Shown in pieces: positions 35,342 to 44,800 of a stretch of DNA of 57,025 bases; position 1 is the stretch's first letter, and the number at the start of each line of letters is the position of its first letter. The position numbers and the translations under genes are program-made. Source of the stretch: Bacteroidales bacterium (GTDB lineage Bacteria; Bacteroidota; Bacteroidia; Bacteroidales; UBA932); the NCBI GenBank assembly GCA_016290835.1, contig JAEEVG010000008.1:1-57025 (forward strand), in the 5' to 3' direction. A model generated the notes under the pieces. That model saw only the letters and a program-made list of their open reading frames with translations, did not search any database and was not told where the DNA came from.

Positions 35342-36145
35342 TCAGAAGGAGAAGATGTATCCGACCCCCAGGGTGGTATTGAACATTTGATTATAGGTAA
35401 GATTTTTGAGCTCGGTGCCGGCCCGGTTGGTGTCGATGGCCTTCTCGTAATAGTAATCGAAAAGGCCATAAAAGTTCAGGGTGTGGCCGGGACTGAGTTT
35501 CCACTCGATCCCGAGTCCGCCCCGGTAGCGGGAAAGATAACTGTCATTGTATCCTGTAAATGAGTAATCAGTGTAAGCGGCGGCGGCGGAATTCCAGGTC
35601 GCCTTGCAGGTCGGATCGTTGAGCGTCGCCTTCAATTCGAAGAGGGCGTATGGCTCCACGGTCGCGAGGCCCTTGTACTGGATTTTGAAGCGCGATTTGA
35701 GCGCAAGTGCGTTGCGGGGTTCCTGATACAGGTTGAGATCCCCGGTCTTGTGGGTGAACTGGAGCGTTTCGCGCAGCGACAGGCGCCAGTCTCCGAGGAG
35801 GTACCCGAGCGTGAGCGAAGCGCCCAGGCGGTGGCGGGGTTCCCAGCCGGCCTTGGTCCCGTAGCGGTCGAAGAAGGTATAGGACAGGCCGCCCTTGAGC
35901 CAACCGTTGAACTTGTATTGCAAACCGAGCGAGAACTGGTGGCGGTCGATTTTCGAGAGGACGTGTTCGGTGCGGAGTTCGTAGGCCGCCTCCAGATGGA
36001 GCCCCCGGACCAGACGCCAGTCAAGCGCCACGGATGAGCGCGTCGAGAAGTCGGTCTGCAGGGCGTTCACCAGGCCCTGGCTCCGGCCGGGGGCCGGGAC
36101 CAGTAGCAGGGGAATCCCCAGCAGGAGGCGGATAAGATTCTTCAT
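35342..36145 (-). CDS. DUF2490 outer-membrane barrel protein
   Basis: A 267-aa exported barrel. The signal peptide is MKNLIRLLLGIPLLLVPAPG with cleavage near GRSQ. The mature protein shows repeated amphipathic strands with the DUF2490 pattern, for example VALDWRLVRGLHLEAAYELR, RHQFSLGLQYKFNGWLKGGL and HTLNFYGLFDYYYEKAID. It ends in Phe (GVGYIFSF), as outer-membrane barrels do. It is the last gene of the five-gene operon and starts 6 bases after the DUF4956 gene. It may export or anchor the product of the operon; that is inference. Confidence 0.85.
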   Translation of the reverse strand: MKNLIRLLLGIPLLLVPAPGRSQGLVNALQTDFSTRSSVALDWRLVRGLHLEAAYELRTEHVLSKIDRHQFSLGLQYKFNGWLKGGLSYTFFDRYGTKAGWEPRHRLGASLTLGYLLGDWRLSLRETLQFTHKTGDLNLYQEPRNALALKSRFKIQYKGLATVEPYALFELKATLNDPTCKATWNSAAAAYTDYSFTGYNDSYLSRYRGGLGIEWKLSPGHTLNFYGLFDYYYEKAIDTNRAGTELKNLTYNQMFNTTLGVGYIFSF

Positions 36146-36151
36146 AAAGTA

Positions 36152-36922
36152 TTATGATTCAACATAATCCCGCGCGCGGGTGAGTTGGTCGATGGAGGGT
36201 GCGGTCTGGCCTTTTTCCAGGGTGTAGCTGACCTTGATGAACGCTGCATCCTTGAGGAAATCCACGTGGCCGATCTCCAGGCTGTCGATCTTGAGCCCGA
36301 GCCGTCGCTCCAGGTCGGAGATCAGCTCGGCCCGCCGTTCCGGGACGATCAGTTCGATCCGGTCGTAGAGCACGAGTTTGGTCGCGGTGCGGGACAGGAA
36401 GCGGCCGCCCTCCAGCACCCAGATCAGGCCGACGACCAGCAGGTTGGCCAGGACGGTCACGCCCACGGCCCCGCCGGACAGGGCGTAGTGCGGGTTGTCG
36501 GAGACGGCGCCGACCAGGTGGTAGATGGGGGAGAGGCCGTTGAGCGCCGCCAGGGCGATGATGACGAAGAGATAGGTCATTTCCCGGATGGGAACGGTCT
36601 CGGTGCGGTAGCGGATCACGCCGAAAATGGCGAACAGGCCCAGGGTCAGGCCCACGCCGACCTCGGCGTTGCCCATCATATAGAGCAGCAGCACCATCGC
36701 GGAGGAGAACACCAGGAAGGTGAAATAGTAGTCGCGGCGACGGCTCTTGCGGTAGTAGAAGAAATGCACGAGGATCCAGCATACCGCGAGGTTGAGCAGG
36801 AAGCGGATCCCCAGTTCCGCCAGGCTCTGGCCCGTGGTCATCATCGCGTCCGTAATGGCTTGTACGTCAAAGATTTCCTCGTCGGCGATGTTGTAATCGC
36901 CCAAGATGTCGGGTTGTGTCAT
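36152..36922 (-). CDS. DUF4956 membrane protein
   Basis: A 256-aa inner-membrane protein. About four helices lie between residues 35 and 175 (LGIRFLLNLAVCWILVHFFY, FLVFSSAMVLLLYMMG, VGVGLTLGLFAIFGVIRYR, TYLFVIIALAALNGL). The signature RYRTETVPIREMTYLFVI is typical of DUF4956. A soluble C-terminal domain of about 80 residues follows. Homologues are regularly paired with VTC-domain polyphosphate polymerases. Here the ATG overlaps the VTC stop by 4 bases (ATGA). It may channel polymer across the membrane, but no member has been shown to do so to my knowledge. Confidence 0.88.
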   Translation of the reverse strand: MTQPDILGDYNIADEEIFDVQAITDAMMTTGQSLAELGIRFLLNLAVCWILVHFFYYRKSRRRDYYFTFLVFSSAMVLLLYMMGNAEVGVGLTLGLFAIFGVIRYRTETVPIREMTYLFVIIALAALNGLSPIYHLVGAVSDNPHYALSGGAVGVTVLANLLVVGLIWVLEGGRFLSRTATKLVLYDRIELIVPERRAELISDLERRLGLKIDSLEIGHVDFLKDAAFIKVSYTLEKGQTAPSIDQLTRARDYVES

Positions 36923-37713
36923 AGGGAGGATAATTCTTGGTTGATGATTTTTTCGATGGTTCTGATTTTCGGCTTGAAGCGGTTGTGCTTGACCCGGTCG
37001 TCCGTCAGCGTGGTGCCGATGCAGTATTTATTCACGCGGACGGGCTTGACCCGATGGCGGAGCAAGATCTCCTTCATCACGCTCGCCGCGCGGCCGTCCT
37101 GCTTGAGTTCGATGATCACGGCGTCCTGCAGCGAAGCGTCCCGGCCGTTGCGGCGGTTATGGAAACAGAGGTCCAGATCCAGGGTCAGGCGCTCCGTGCG
37201 GGCGGGATTGACGAGGGTGATCCGGCGGAAGATGGTCTCCAGGGCGGGAGAAAGCGCCTCGGCCTCCAGGGCGGAATACTTCTCCATCAGGCTCTGCGCC
37301 GCGGGGTCCGCCTGGAATTGTCCGAAGGCGGAGGGGCGGATGGCCGTGCGTTTTTTCCTGGTACGGCCGTGGTTGTTCTTGCTTTTGATCTCGAGGAAGG
37401 TCTGCCCGCTGTCCGTATAGGTCCGTGTGCGGACCTTCTGGCGGACGAGGCGCTGATTGTGGTGGTCCAGGAACATCTGCAAGCCCGCCGTATCATAATA
37501 GAGGGTATCGTAGGTGCTGATCATCGTCCCCTGCGTCTGCAACGCCCGGTAGCCCCGGTCGGCGGCGTCCGCGAGGAGGCGCTCCAGCGTCCCGGCCGTG
37601 GTCAGGTACTTGGTGTCGATGCGGTACATCAGGCGGATGGCGTCCATCTCTCCGAGGGTGATCGGGCGGAACGCCTCCAGCGCCGACTCAAGCGTCTTCG
37701 GCGAGGTATTCAT
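36919..37713 (-). CDS. VTC-domain polyphosphate polymerase-like protein
   Basis: A 264-aa protein of the VTC domain family (catalytic core of yeast Vtc4, which makes polyphosphate from ATP in a basic tunnel). Expected charged strands are all present: YRIDTKYLTTAGTLERLL (about 28-45), STYDTLYYDTAGL, RQKVRTRTYTDSGQTFLEIK, NNHGRTRKKRTAIRP, LTLDLDLCFHNR, VIIELKQDGRAAS and VRVNKYCIG. No membrane helix is visible, so the partner DUF4956 protein probably supplies the membrane part, as Vtc4 has its own. The gene overlaps the small secreted protein upstream by 26 bases. An active polymerase is likely but the polymer is not proven. Confidence 0.9.
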   Translation of the reverse strand: MNTSPKTLESALEAFRPITLGEMDAIRLMYRIDTKYLTTAGTLERLLADAADRGYRALQTQGTMISTYDTLYYDTAGLQMFLDHHNQRLVRQKVRTRTYTDSGQTFLEIKSKNNHGRTRKKRTAIRPSAFGQFQADPAAQSLMEKYSALEAEALSPALETIFRRITLVNPARTERLTLDLDLCFHNRRNGRDASLQDAVIIELKQDGRAASVMKEILLRHRVKPVRVNKYCIGTTLTDDRVKHNRFKPKIRTIEKIINQELSSL

Positions 37714-38119
37714 ACACCTTGATGGTTTGGAGTTGTCCCTTGGCGGAATAGGTATATTGGGTTTTCTTGCGGTCGAACTCGTTGTATTCGAACTTCTTGT
37801 AGTTGTCGAGCTTGTTCTTCTCGTTATAGACGGATTCCAGGATTACCCGGCCGGCGGCATCGTACTCGAAACGCTTGCGCCATTTCTGGCCGCGCTGCGT
37901 ATATTCGATCTCCTCGATCTTCTTGCCGTCCGCGTTGTAGGTGGTCACGTGGTCCAGGACCTTGGTCTTGGACTTGACATCGGTATTCCACTCCTTGATG
38001 ACCAGGTTTTTCTTGTTGAGCGTCTGGGCGCTTTGAGCCCGGGCGCTGCCGACAGAGAACGACAGCGCCAGGGCAAGCGCAAAAACAAGCAGACGCTTAG
38101 GATATTTCATCATTTTCAT
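37688..38119 (-). CDS. Small secreted YD/MORN-like repeat protein
   Basis: A 143-aa exported protein with signal peptide (MKMMKYPKRLLVFALALALS, cleavage after ARA near residue 27). The mature part has short repeats of the form xxYxxxGxxxxxxxY: TTYNADGKKIEEIEY, FEYDAAGRVILESVY, YTYSAKGQLQTIKVY. These resemble YD or toxin_WG-like repeats. No known family could be named. It lies 17 bases after the beta-helix gene and overlaps the VTC gene by 26 bases, so it is made together with them. Confidence 0.8.
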   Translation of the reverse strand: MKMMKYPKRLLVFALALALSFSVGSARAQSAQTLNKKNLVIKEWNTDVKSKTKVLDHVTTYNADGKKIEEIEYTQRGQKWRKRFEYDAAGRVILESVYNEKNKLDNYKKFEYNEFDRKKTQYTYSAKGQLQTIKVYEYLAEDA

Positions 38120-38136
38120 AAGCGTTTATCTTTTTA

Positions 38137-39879
38137 TCACCATCCGCCGGGCCGCCCGCTGCTGCTGGTGTAGCCGGACAGGGAGACGGCCGAGCCGCCG
38201 GAGATTGTCGGGGAGAGCAGTCCGACCCCTTCGAAAATCGTTTCTCCGCCGGAGAGGGTCGCGCCCGTGACCAGTTCCGGCTTCGTCGCGCCGGAGACCA
38301 CGAGGCCGCTGCCGCCGCTGGACGGGGTCTTGAAGGCGTAGGTGCTATCGCCCACCGTCATCGCATACCAGGTGTTCTTGTTCCAGGAGGCGGAGTAGCA
38401 GGTCTGGGTCAGCTGGGAGCCGCCTTCGAGCCCGCCGAGGGCGAAGAGGGTGCCGCCGCTGAAGTAGAGTTTGTAACCGCGTTCCGTATTGGCGTCCAGG
38501 GCCACTTCGGGGCTGCCCTTGGCGACGGAATAGACCACCCCGCCCTTGATGTACATATTGCCGTTGGCGTCGAGCCCGTCGTTGCCGGTGGACAGGGCGC
38601 AGACGAGCCCGCCGGAGATGGTCAGGTGGCTGCCGGCATTGATGGCGTCATCGTAGGATTGGGCGTAGACGACCCCGTCCTTGATGTCGAGGGTGCCCTT
38701 GGTTTCGATGGCTTCGTGGTTTTTGGCCGTGACGGTGACCGTGCTCCCGGCGAAGACGAGGTTGCCGTCGAATTTGAGGCCTTTGGCCGCCACGCTGTTG
38801 TCGGAGGACGAGGAATAGCCCCAGCCGCCCGGGAATCCGCCGGGCCCGCCGCCGCTGGAGGAGCTGCCGTAATTGGACCCGCTCACGTCCACGCGGACGC
38901 TGCCGCCGTTGAAATAGCCCTGCAGGTCGACGCTCATGCCCTTGCCTCCCTGGCCGCTGTTGGTGATGGTCAGGGTGCCGTCGTTGATGGTGAACGTGCT
39001 GTTGGTCTTGATGCCGGCCGAGCCGGAGAGGTCGCTGCTGTCGGAACTGTCCACGCCTCCGGAGACGGAAATTATGGTCTGGCCGCCGTCGAAGGTCACG
39101 GCGCCGTCGCTGCTGATGCCCTTCTTGCCGGCCGCGCTGACCGTGATGTCCAGGCTTCCGTCAGACACGATCACGGCATCCTTGCCGCGCAGGCCGTGGC
39201 CCGCGCTGCTGCTGACCCGGATGGCGGGCCCGGCCATGAAGCGCAGGTAGTCGTCGGAGGTGATGCCGGCTCCGCCCGTCGCGGTGACGGTGAGCGTGCC
39301 GCTGCCGCTGAAAATGAGCTGGCCTTCGCCGAATACGGCGGCTTTCTCGTCTTCGCCCGAGGGCGTGCCGGAATAGCTGGCGCCGTCGGTGAGGGTGGTG
39401 TTCCCGTCCACGACGATGAAGGTTCGCTTGTGGCTCTGGATGTTGATGGGGGCGCCGCTGCGGTTGGTGATGTTCACCCCTTTCAGGACCACGGCCTGCT
39501 TGTTGGTGCTGTAGAGCTTGAAGAAGCCGTCGGTGGTGGTCCCGGAGAGTTCGTAGCGGACTTTCTCGTCCGCCGTATTGTTGACGGTCACGCCGTTGCC
39601 GCTGACGGATACGACGCCGTGCGCGTCGCCGGAGACGGTGGCGCTGCCGGTAGTGGAGAAGGTGATGGCGATGGTGCGGTCGAAGCTGACCGTGGCGAGA
39701 CTGTCTTCGGGGTTGAGTGTGTCCACGACCACGGTGGAGGCCTCCCCGTTGCCGCTGTTGCTGCTGTTGTTCTCGGTTTCCCAAGGGAAATAGTCCCCGT
39801 CGAGCAGGAGCTGGTCTTTGAGGCCGCCGCAGGCCAGGACCGTCAGGGGGAGTACTATCAAGAGGATTTTTCGTATCAT
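38137..39879 (-). CDS. Beta-helix lipoprotein, Cthe_2159/DUF4353-type carbohydrate-binding protein
   Basis: A 580-aa lipoprotein: MIRKILLIVLPLTVLACGG gives a lipobox with Cys near residue 17. The rest is a right-handed beta-helix of turn repeats with the pattern GGxxxxVSGGxDSSDSS, KGISSDGAVTFDGG, GKGMSVDLQGYFNGG, EAIETKGTLDIKDGVVYAQS and NAGSHLTISGGLV. This matches the Cthe_2159 family, whose founding member binds acidic sugars. The shorter start is chosen because it opens the signal peptide. A Gly/Ser-rich insertion (about 348-372) includes GGGPGGFPGGWGYSSSS, and the C-terminus also is Gly-rich. It heads the VTC operon; a role as surface matrix or binder of an anionic polymer is inference. 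Confidence 0.85.
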   Translation of the reverse strand: MIRKILLIVLPLTVLACGGLKDQLLLDGDYFPWETENNSSNSGNGEASTVVVDTLNPEDSLATVSFDRTIAITFSTTGSATVSGDAHGVVSVSGNGVTVNNTADEKVRYELSGTTTDGFFKLYSTNKQAVVLKGVNITNRSGAPINIQSHKRTFIVVDGNTTLTDGASYSGTPSGEDEKAAVFGEGQLIFSGSGTLTVTATGGAGITSDDYLRFMAGPAIRVSSSAGHGLRGKDAVIVSDGSLDITVSAAGKKGISSDGAVTFDGGQTIISVSGGVDSSDSSDLSGSAGIKTNSTFTINDGTLTITNSGQGGKGMSVDLQGYFNGGSVRVDVSGSNYGSSSSGGGPGGFPGGWGYSSSSDNSVAAKGLKFDGNLVFAGSTVTVTAKNHEAIETKGTLDIKDGVVYAQSYDDAINAGSHLTISGGLVCALSTGNDGLDANGNMYIKGGVVYSVAKGSPEVALDANTERGYKLYFSGGTLFALGGLEGGSQLTQTCYSASWNKNTWYAMTVGDSTYAFKTPSSGGSGLVVSGATKPELVTGATLSGGETIFEGVGLLSPTISGGSAVSLSGYTSSSGRPGGW

Positions 39880-39897
39880 ATAAAAAGGTTTCAGTAA

Positions 39898-39984
39898 CAC
39901 GGCAGGAAGGAGAATCAAGGATTTTGCCGTGCCGGAAAGAGTTCAACGAAGACCCCGTTTTCTTCAGCGAAGCGCGTGGCGCTT
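39898..39984. promoter_or_regulatory. Inverted repeats in the divergent control region
   Basis: Two palindromes lie between the beta-helix operon and the kinase gene: CACGGCA (39898-39904) with TGCCGTG (39925-39931), and AAGCGC-GTG-GCGCTT (39970-39984). Either could be an operator for the neighbouring LytTR regulator or a hairpin. The role is not known. Confidence 0.4.
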
Positions 39985-39998
39985 TGATGGGAAATGCG

Positions 39999-40006
39999 TA
40001 TTTTTG
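39999..40006 (+). promoter_or_regulatory. -7 box of the kinase-regulator pair
   Basis: TATTTTTG ending 5 bases before the kinase ATG. Confidence 0.55.
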
Positions 40007-40011
40007 TAGAA

Positions 40012-41145
40012 ATGAAACGCTATTTCGAAGGAGATAAACGTGAAAACCGGATCTATCTGATGGTCTGGGTGTTCGTTTTCATCATCGGCGCCCTGCTCGT
40101 GCTGCTGCAGGGAGCCTCCCGTTCGGACGTGACGATCACCTGGTCCGACGTGCCCCGGATCTGGCTGCGGATTCTCCCCTATCTGCTGCTCTTCCTGCTC
40201 CACAATTACCTGGTGGCGCCGTTGCTGATCCGCCGCAACAAGCCGGGTGCCTATGTGTTTGCGGTCATCGTCCTGCTCGCAGTCTTCGCGGCGTATATGT
40301 TGTTGTCCCGTCGCGGCCCCTTCCCCCAAATGCGGCCCCCGATGCCGCCGGACGGCATCCCGCGGTTAGAACCCAGGGGCGGCCCGGCGCCCGGTCCGGG
40401 CGGACCGCGCCGCGCTCCGATGCCGTTCAGTCCGCCCATGCTCAAGATATTGATGGGGGTACTGATGGTGGTCGCCAATCTGGGCTTCAAGTTCCAGTTC
40501 CGCGCCGCGCGCAACGTCGCGCGGGTGCGCGAATTGGAAAAGGAGAACCTCCAGCAGCGCCTGGACACGCTCCGCTACCAGATCAACCCGCATTTCTTCA
40601 TGAACACGCTCAACAACATCCACGCCCTGGTGGATCTCGATCCCGACCGGGCCAAGGAGAGCATCGTGGAGCTGTCCCGGATGATGAGGCACATCCTCTA
40701 TGATGCCGGCAGTCCGACCATCCCGCTGGTCCAGGAAGAAGCGTTCCTGAAACATTATGTGGCCTTGATGCGGCTGCGCTACCCCGAGGGCGTGGATATT
40801 TCCCTGAGCCTGCCCGAGAAGGACGGCGGCGCCCAGGTACCCCCACTCATCTTCGCCTCGTTCGTGGAGAATGCCTTCAAGCACGGCGTGAGCTACGAAG
40901 TCCCTTCCTTCATCCACATTTCGCTGGCCCAGGAAGCGGACTCGGTCATCTTCAAGTGCACCAACAGCGTGCCTTCGACCCCGCCCCGGACGGAAGAGGG
41001 TTCCGGCATCGGCCTCGACAATACCCGCCGGCGCCTGGATCTGCTCTACGGCGATCGCTATACCCTCCATATCAACCAACCGGCGGGCTCCTATGAGGTC
41101 CTGCTGACCCTCCCCGCCCGGATTGAAATCCCCGCTGCCGTATGA
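40012..41145 (+). CDS. LytS-family sensor histidine kinase
   Basis: A 377-aa membrane kinase. Hydrophobic helices at about 15-35, 50-70 and 80-100 are followed by a Pro/Gly/Arg-rich loop (about 104-142, including MRPPMPPDGIPRLEPRGGPA), one more helix (about 145-165) and a coiled linker. The His_kinase domain follows: phospho-acceptor His in YQINPHFFMNTLNNIHALVD, N-box FVENAFKHGVS, G-box GSGIGLDNTRRRLDLLYG. No large periplasmic sensor domain is present, so it senses through the membrane part. The start is placed at MKRYFEGDKREN behind the TATTTTTG box. It overlaps the regulator gene by 4 bases. Confidence 0.93.
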   Translation: MKRYFEGDKRENRIYLMVWVFVFIIGALLVLLQGASRSDVTITWSDVPRIWLRILPYLLLFLLHNYLVAPLLIRRNKPGAYVFAVIVLLAVFAAYMLLSRRGPFPQMRPPMPPDGIPRLEPRGGPAPGPGGPRRAPMPFSPPMLKILMGVLMVVANLGFKFQFRAARNVARVRELEKENLQQRLDTLRYQINPHFFMNTLNNIHALVDLDPDRAKESIVELSRMMRHILYDAGSPTIPLVQEEAFLKHYVALMRLRYPEGVDISLSLPEKDGGAQVPPLIFASFVENAFKHGVSYEVPSFIHISLAQEADSVIFKCTNSVPSTPPRTEEGSGIGLDNTRRRLDLLYGDRYTLHINQPAGSYEVLLTLPARIEIPAAV

Positions 41146-41867
41146 TCCGTGTCCTGGCCATAGACGACGAGCCACTCGCGCTCAAGCAGTTGGAGGGCTA
41201 CATTGCCAAAGTCCCTTACCTGGAATTGGTGGCGGCCTGCCGCAGCGCCTTGGAGGCCCGCCGCGTACTGGGGGAGCAGCCGGTGGATGCGATGTTCCTG
41301 GATATCAACATGCCCGACATCTCGGGAATGGAATTCGTGCGGGCGCTCCCCCATCCGCCCCTGGTGGTCTTCACCACGGCCTATTCCGAGTATGCCGTCG
41401 AGGGTTTCCGCGTCAATGCAGTGGATTATCTGCTCAAGCCGTTCGGCCTGGCGGAATTCATCGCCGCCGCCGAGAAAGTGAAATTGCGCCTGGGCGCGGA
41501 GACCCGCTCGGAGACGCCGTCGCCGGCCCGGCCGCAGGAGGACGCGATTTTCTTCAAGACGGACTACAAGACCGTGCGCGTCCGCCTGGACGAGATCCGC
41601 TATATCGAGGGCATGAGCGAATATGTCAAGGTGTGGCGGGACGGGGTGAAAGAGCCGCTGATCGTGCTGGTGAGCCTGCGGGCGCTGGAAGAACGGCTCC
41701 CGCGGGAGCGCTTCATGCGCGTGCACCGTTCTTATATCATCAACCTGTCGCGCATCCGCGAGGTCTCGCGCGAGGGCGTGGTGCTCGAGGGGGGCACGAT
41801 CCTGCCCGTCGGCGAGAGTTACCGGCAGGAATTCAAGGAGTATCTTTCCCGGACGAGCCTGGGCTGA
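41142..41867 (+). CDS. LytTR-family response regulator
   Basis: A 241-aa regulator. The receiver domain (1-115) has AIDDEPLA, the phospho-Asp in AMFLDINMPDISGMEF (about residue 53), and the conserved Thr and Lys in VVFTTAYSEYAVEGF and DYLLKPF. The LytTR DNA-binding domain (about 140-238) has FFKTDYKTVRVRLDEIRYIE and FMRVHRSYIINLSRIREV. It is the partner of the upstream kinase. The pair diverges from the VTC/beta-helix operon, its most likely target or a neighbour by chance. Its stop abuts the dnaE stop with no gap. Confidence 0.94.
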   Translation: MIRVLAIDDEPLALKQLEGYIAKVPYLELVAACRSALEARRVLGEQPVDAMFLDINMPDISGMEFVRALPHPPLVVFTTAYSEYAVEGFRVNAVDYLLKPFGLAEFIAAAEKVKLRLGAETRSETPSPARPQEDAIFFKTDYKTVRVRLDEIRYIEGMSEYVKVWRDGVKEPLIVLVSLRALEERLPRERFMRVHRSYIINLSRIREVSREGVVLEGGTILPVGESYRQEFKEYLSRTSLG

Positions 41868-44800
41868 TTATTTGTGCTTGACGTCGTAAGGCACGCCCAG
41901 TTGCTGCAGGCCTGAGATGAGCGGCTCGCAGACGCTCATCTGATACTTCTTGGATTTGAATTCCAGGTTGTAGCCGGTGGCGCGGTCGTGCAGCTGGAGC
42001 TGGAGCGGAGCCTTGCCCTTGTAGCGCTTGAGCAGGCGGACCAGCCGCTCGCGGAATTCCGGGGTGATCCGGTCCGACTCCAGGATGAGGGAAAGGGCGG
42101 TGATACGCTCCTCGCCGAGATTCCCGAGCAGGGTGATTTTCTGGATCTTGAATCCGTAGGGGACCCGCTTGCCCTGCGTATGCTCCTCGCCCTTGGGGAA
42201 ATAGCGGGGCGAGATATCCCCTTCGATGAAAATCTGCGCGCGGAGCTGCATGTACGGCAGCCAGTTCTGGTAGTCTTTGCCGAAGAGGGCGAATTCGAAG
42301 GTGCCGCTGTAGTCCTCCACCACCACGCGTGCGCCCTGTGAGCCGTTGCGGGTGGTGAGGGTCTTGACGTCCGTGACGATGCCCGCCACGGCGGCCTTGC
42401 CGGCGGAGTCCTTGCTCTCGCACTCGTCGATGCGCTCCTGCAGGCCGGACAGGGGGCTGTCCGTGAAGGTTTCGATCTCGAAGCGATAGCGGTCCAGGGG
42501 GTGCGAGGACAGATACATCCCCACGTATTCCTTTTCCTGCTGGAGCAGGCCCAGCACATCTTCCTCTCCCGTCATCATCGGGGCTTCGGGCTGCACGGGC
42601 TTGAGCTCTTCGACCTCGCCGAAGAGGGAATTCGCCGCGTCGAGCTGGTCGTTGCGGTAGAGGCCGGCGTAGCGCACGAGCTCGTCAATGTAGGGTTCCC
42701 CGCTCTTGCCGGGCAGGAAGAACTGGGTCCGCTTGAGGCCGAAAGAGTCCAGCGCGCCGGAATAGACGAGGGTCTCCAGGGCGCGGCGGTTCAGCTGCTC
42801 CGCCATCCGCTCGACGAAATCGAACAGCGTCTTGAAGGGGCCGTGCTCCGTGCGCTCCTTGATGATGGCCTGCACGACGTTGTCGCCGAAGCCCTTGAGC
42901 CCGCCCAGGCCGAAGCGGATGTCGCCTTTCTTGTTGACGGAGAATTCCTTATCGGATTCGTTGACGTCCGGACCGAGGACCTTGATGCCCGCTTTGCGGC
43001 AGTCCGCCATGATCTCCTTCATCTCGTCCATATTGGAGAGATTCTGGGTGAGGTTGGAGGCCTGGAATTCCGAAGGGTAATGGGCCTTGACCCAGGCGGT
43101 CTGGTAGCTCACCCAGGCGTAGCAGGTCGCGTGGGACTTGTTGAAGGCATATTTCGCGAAGGCCTCCCAGTCGGACCAGATCTTCTGGAGGGTCTCTTCC
43201 GGGTAACCGTTGGCGAGTGCTCCTTTCATGAAGGACTCCTTGAGCGAGTCGAGCACGTCCTTCTGCTTCTTGCCCATCGCCTTGCGGAGCTTGTCGGCCT
43301 TGCCTTTCGAGAAGCCCGCGAGCTCCTGGGACAGGCGCATCACCTGCTCCTGATAGACCGTTACGCCGTAAGTCTCCTTGAGCAGCGGCTCCATCTGGGG
43401 GAGGTCGTAGTGGATCTTGGCCGGGTCGTTCTTGCCGTCCACGAAATCCGGGATGTAGTCCATCGGACCCGGGCGGTAGAGGGCGTTCATGGCGATCAGG
43501 TCCTCGAAGCGTTCGGGATGCAGGCGGATCAGCCATTCTTTCATCCCGCCGGATTCGAACTGGAAGATGCTCTTGGTGTCGCCGCGGGCATAGAGGTCAT
43601 AGACGGCGGGGTCGTCGATGGGGATCTTTTCGATGTCGATGTCCTTGCCGAAGCGATTCTTGACGAGGCGGAGCGCCCGGGAGATGATGGAGAGGGTCTT
43701 GAGCCCGAGGAAGTCCATCTTGAGCATGCCCACGTCCTCGATTTTGGTGCCTTCGTACTGGCTCACCCAGACCTCCTGGCCCGTGCCCTTGTCGGTGCCG
43801 GTCGTGATAGGGATGTAGTCCGTAAGGTTGCCCCGGCCGATGATCATCGCGCAGGCGTGGATGCCCGTCTGGCGGATGCAGCCCTCGAGCTGGAGGGCGA
43901 AGTCGAGCACCTCGCGCACCAGGGGATCGCCCTGTTCGTATTCGTGCTTGAGCTCCTTGACGAATTTGACGCTGTTGGCGAGGGTGGGCTTGTATTCCTT
44001 TTCCTTGCCGTCTTCCTTGATCACGAAGGGCCGGTCGGGGATGAGCTTGGTGAGGCGGTTGGCTTCCGGGATGGGAAGGTTGGAGATGCGCGCGACATCC
44101 TTGACGGCCAGCTTGGCGGCCATCGTGCCGAAGGTGATCACGTGGGAAATGTGATCGGCCCCGTAGCGGTCCTGCACATACTGGATTACCCGGTAGCGGC
44201 CCTCGTCATCGAAATCCACGTCGATATCCGGCATCGAGATGCGCTCGGGGTTGAGGAAACGCTCGAAGAGCAGGTCGTAGCGGATCGGGTCGAGGTTGGT
44301 GATGCCGAGGCAGTAGGACACGCAGGAACCGGCCGCCGAGCCGCGCCCCGGCCCCACGGACACGCCGTGGCGCCGCCCCCAGTTGATGAAGTCCTGGACG
44401 ATGAGGAAGTAGTCCGGGAAGCCCATGTAGGAGATGGTCATCAGCTCGAAATGCAGGCGGGAGGACTGCTCTTCGGTGAGCTGCTTCCCGTAACGGAATT
44501 TCGCGCCCTCGTAGGTCAGGTAGCACAGGTAGGCGACGGAGCGGCAGAACTCGTCCCCGCGGTAGTGCTTCACCTCGGTTCCGTCCTTGCCCTTGGAGAT
44601 GTCGTATTTGCCGTTCTCGATGATGTCGGCGTAGCGCTGCAGATAGACGTCGATCTGCGCGAGGAATTCCGGGGGGAGTTCGAACTTCGGGAGGACGTGC
44701 CCGCGGTTGATTTCGTAGCGCTCCACCTTGTCGAGGACTTCGAGGGTATTGGCGAGTGCCTCCGGGTGGTCCGGGAACAGGGCAGCCATCTCCTCCTCGC

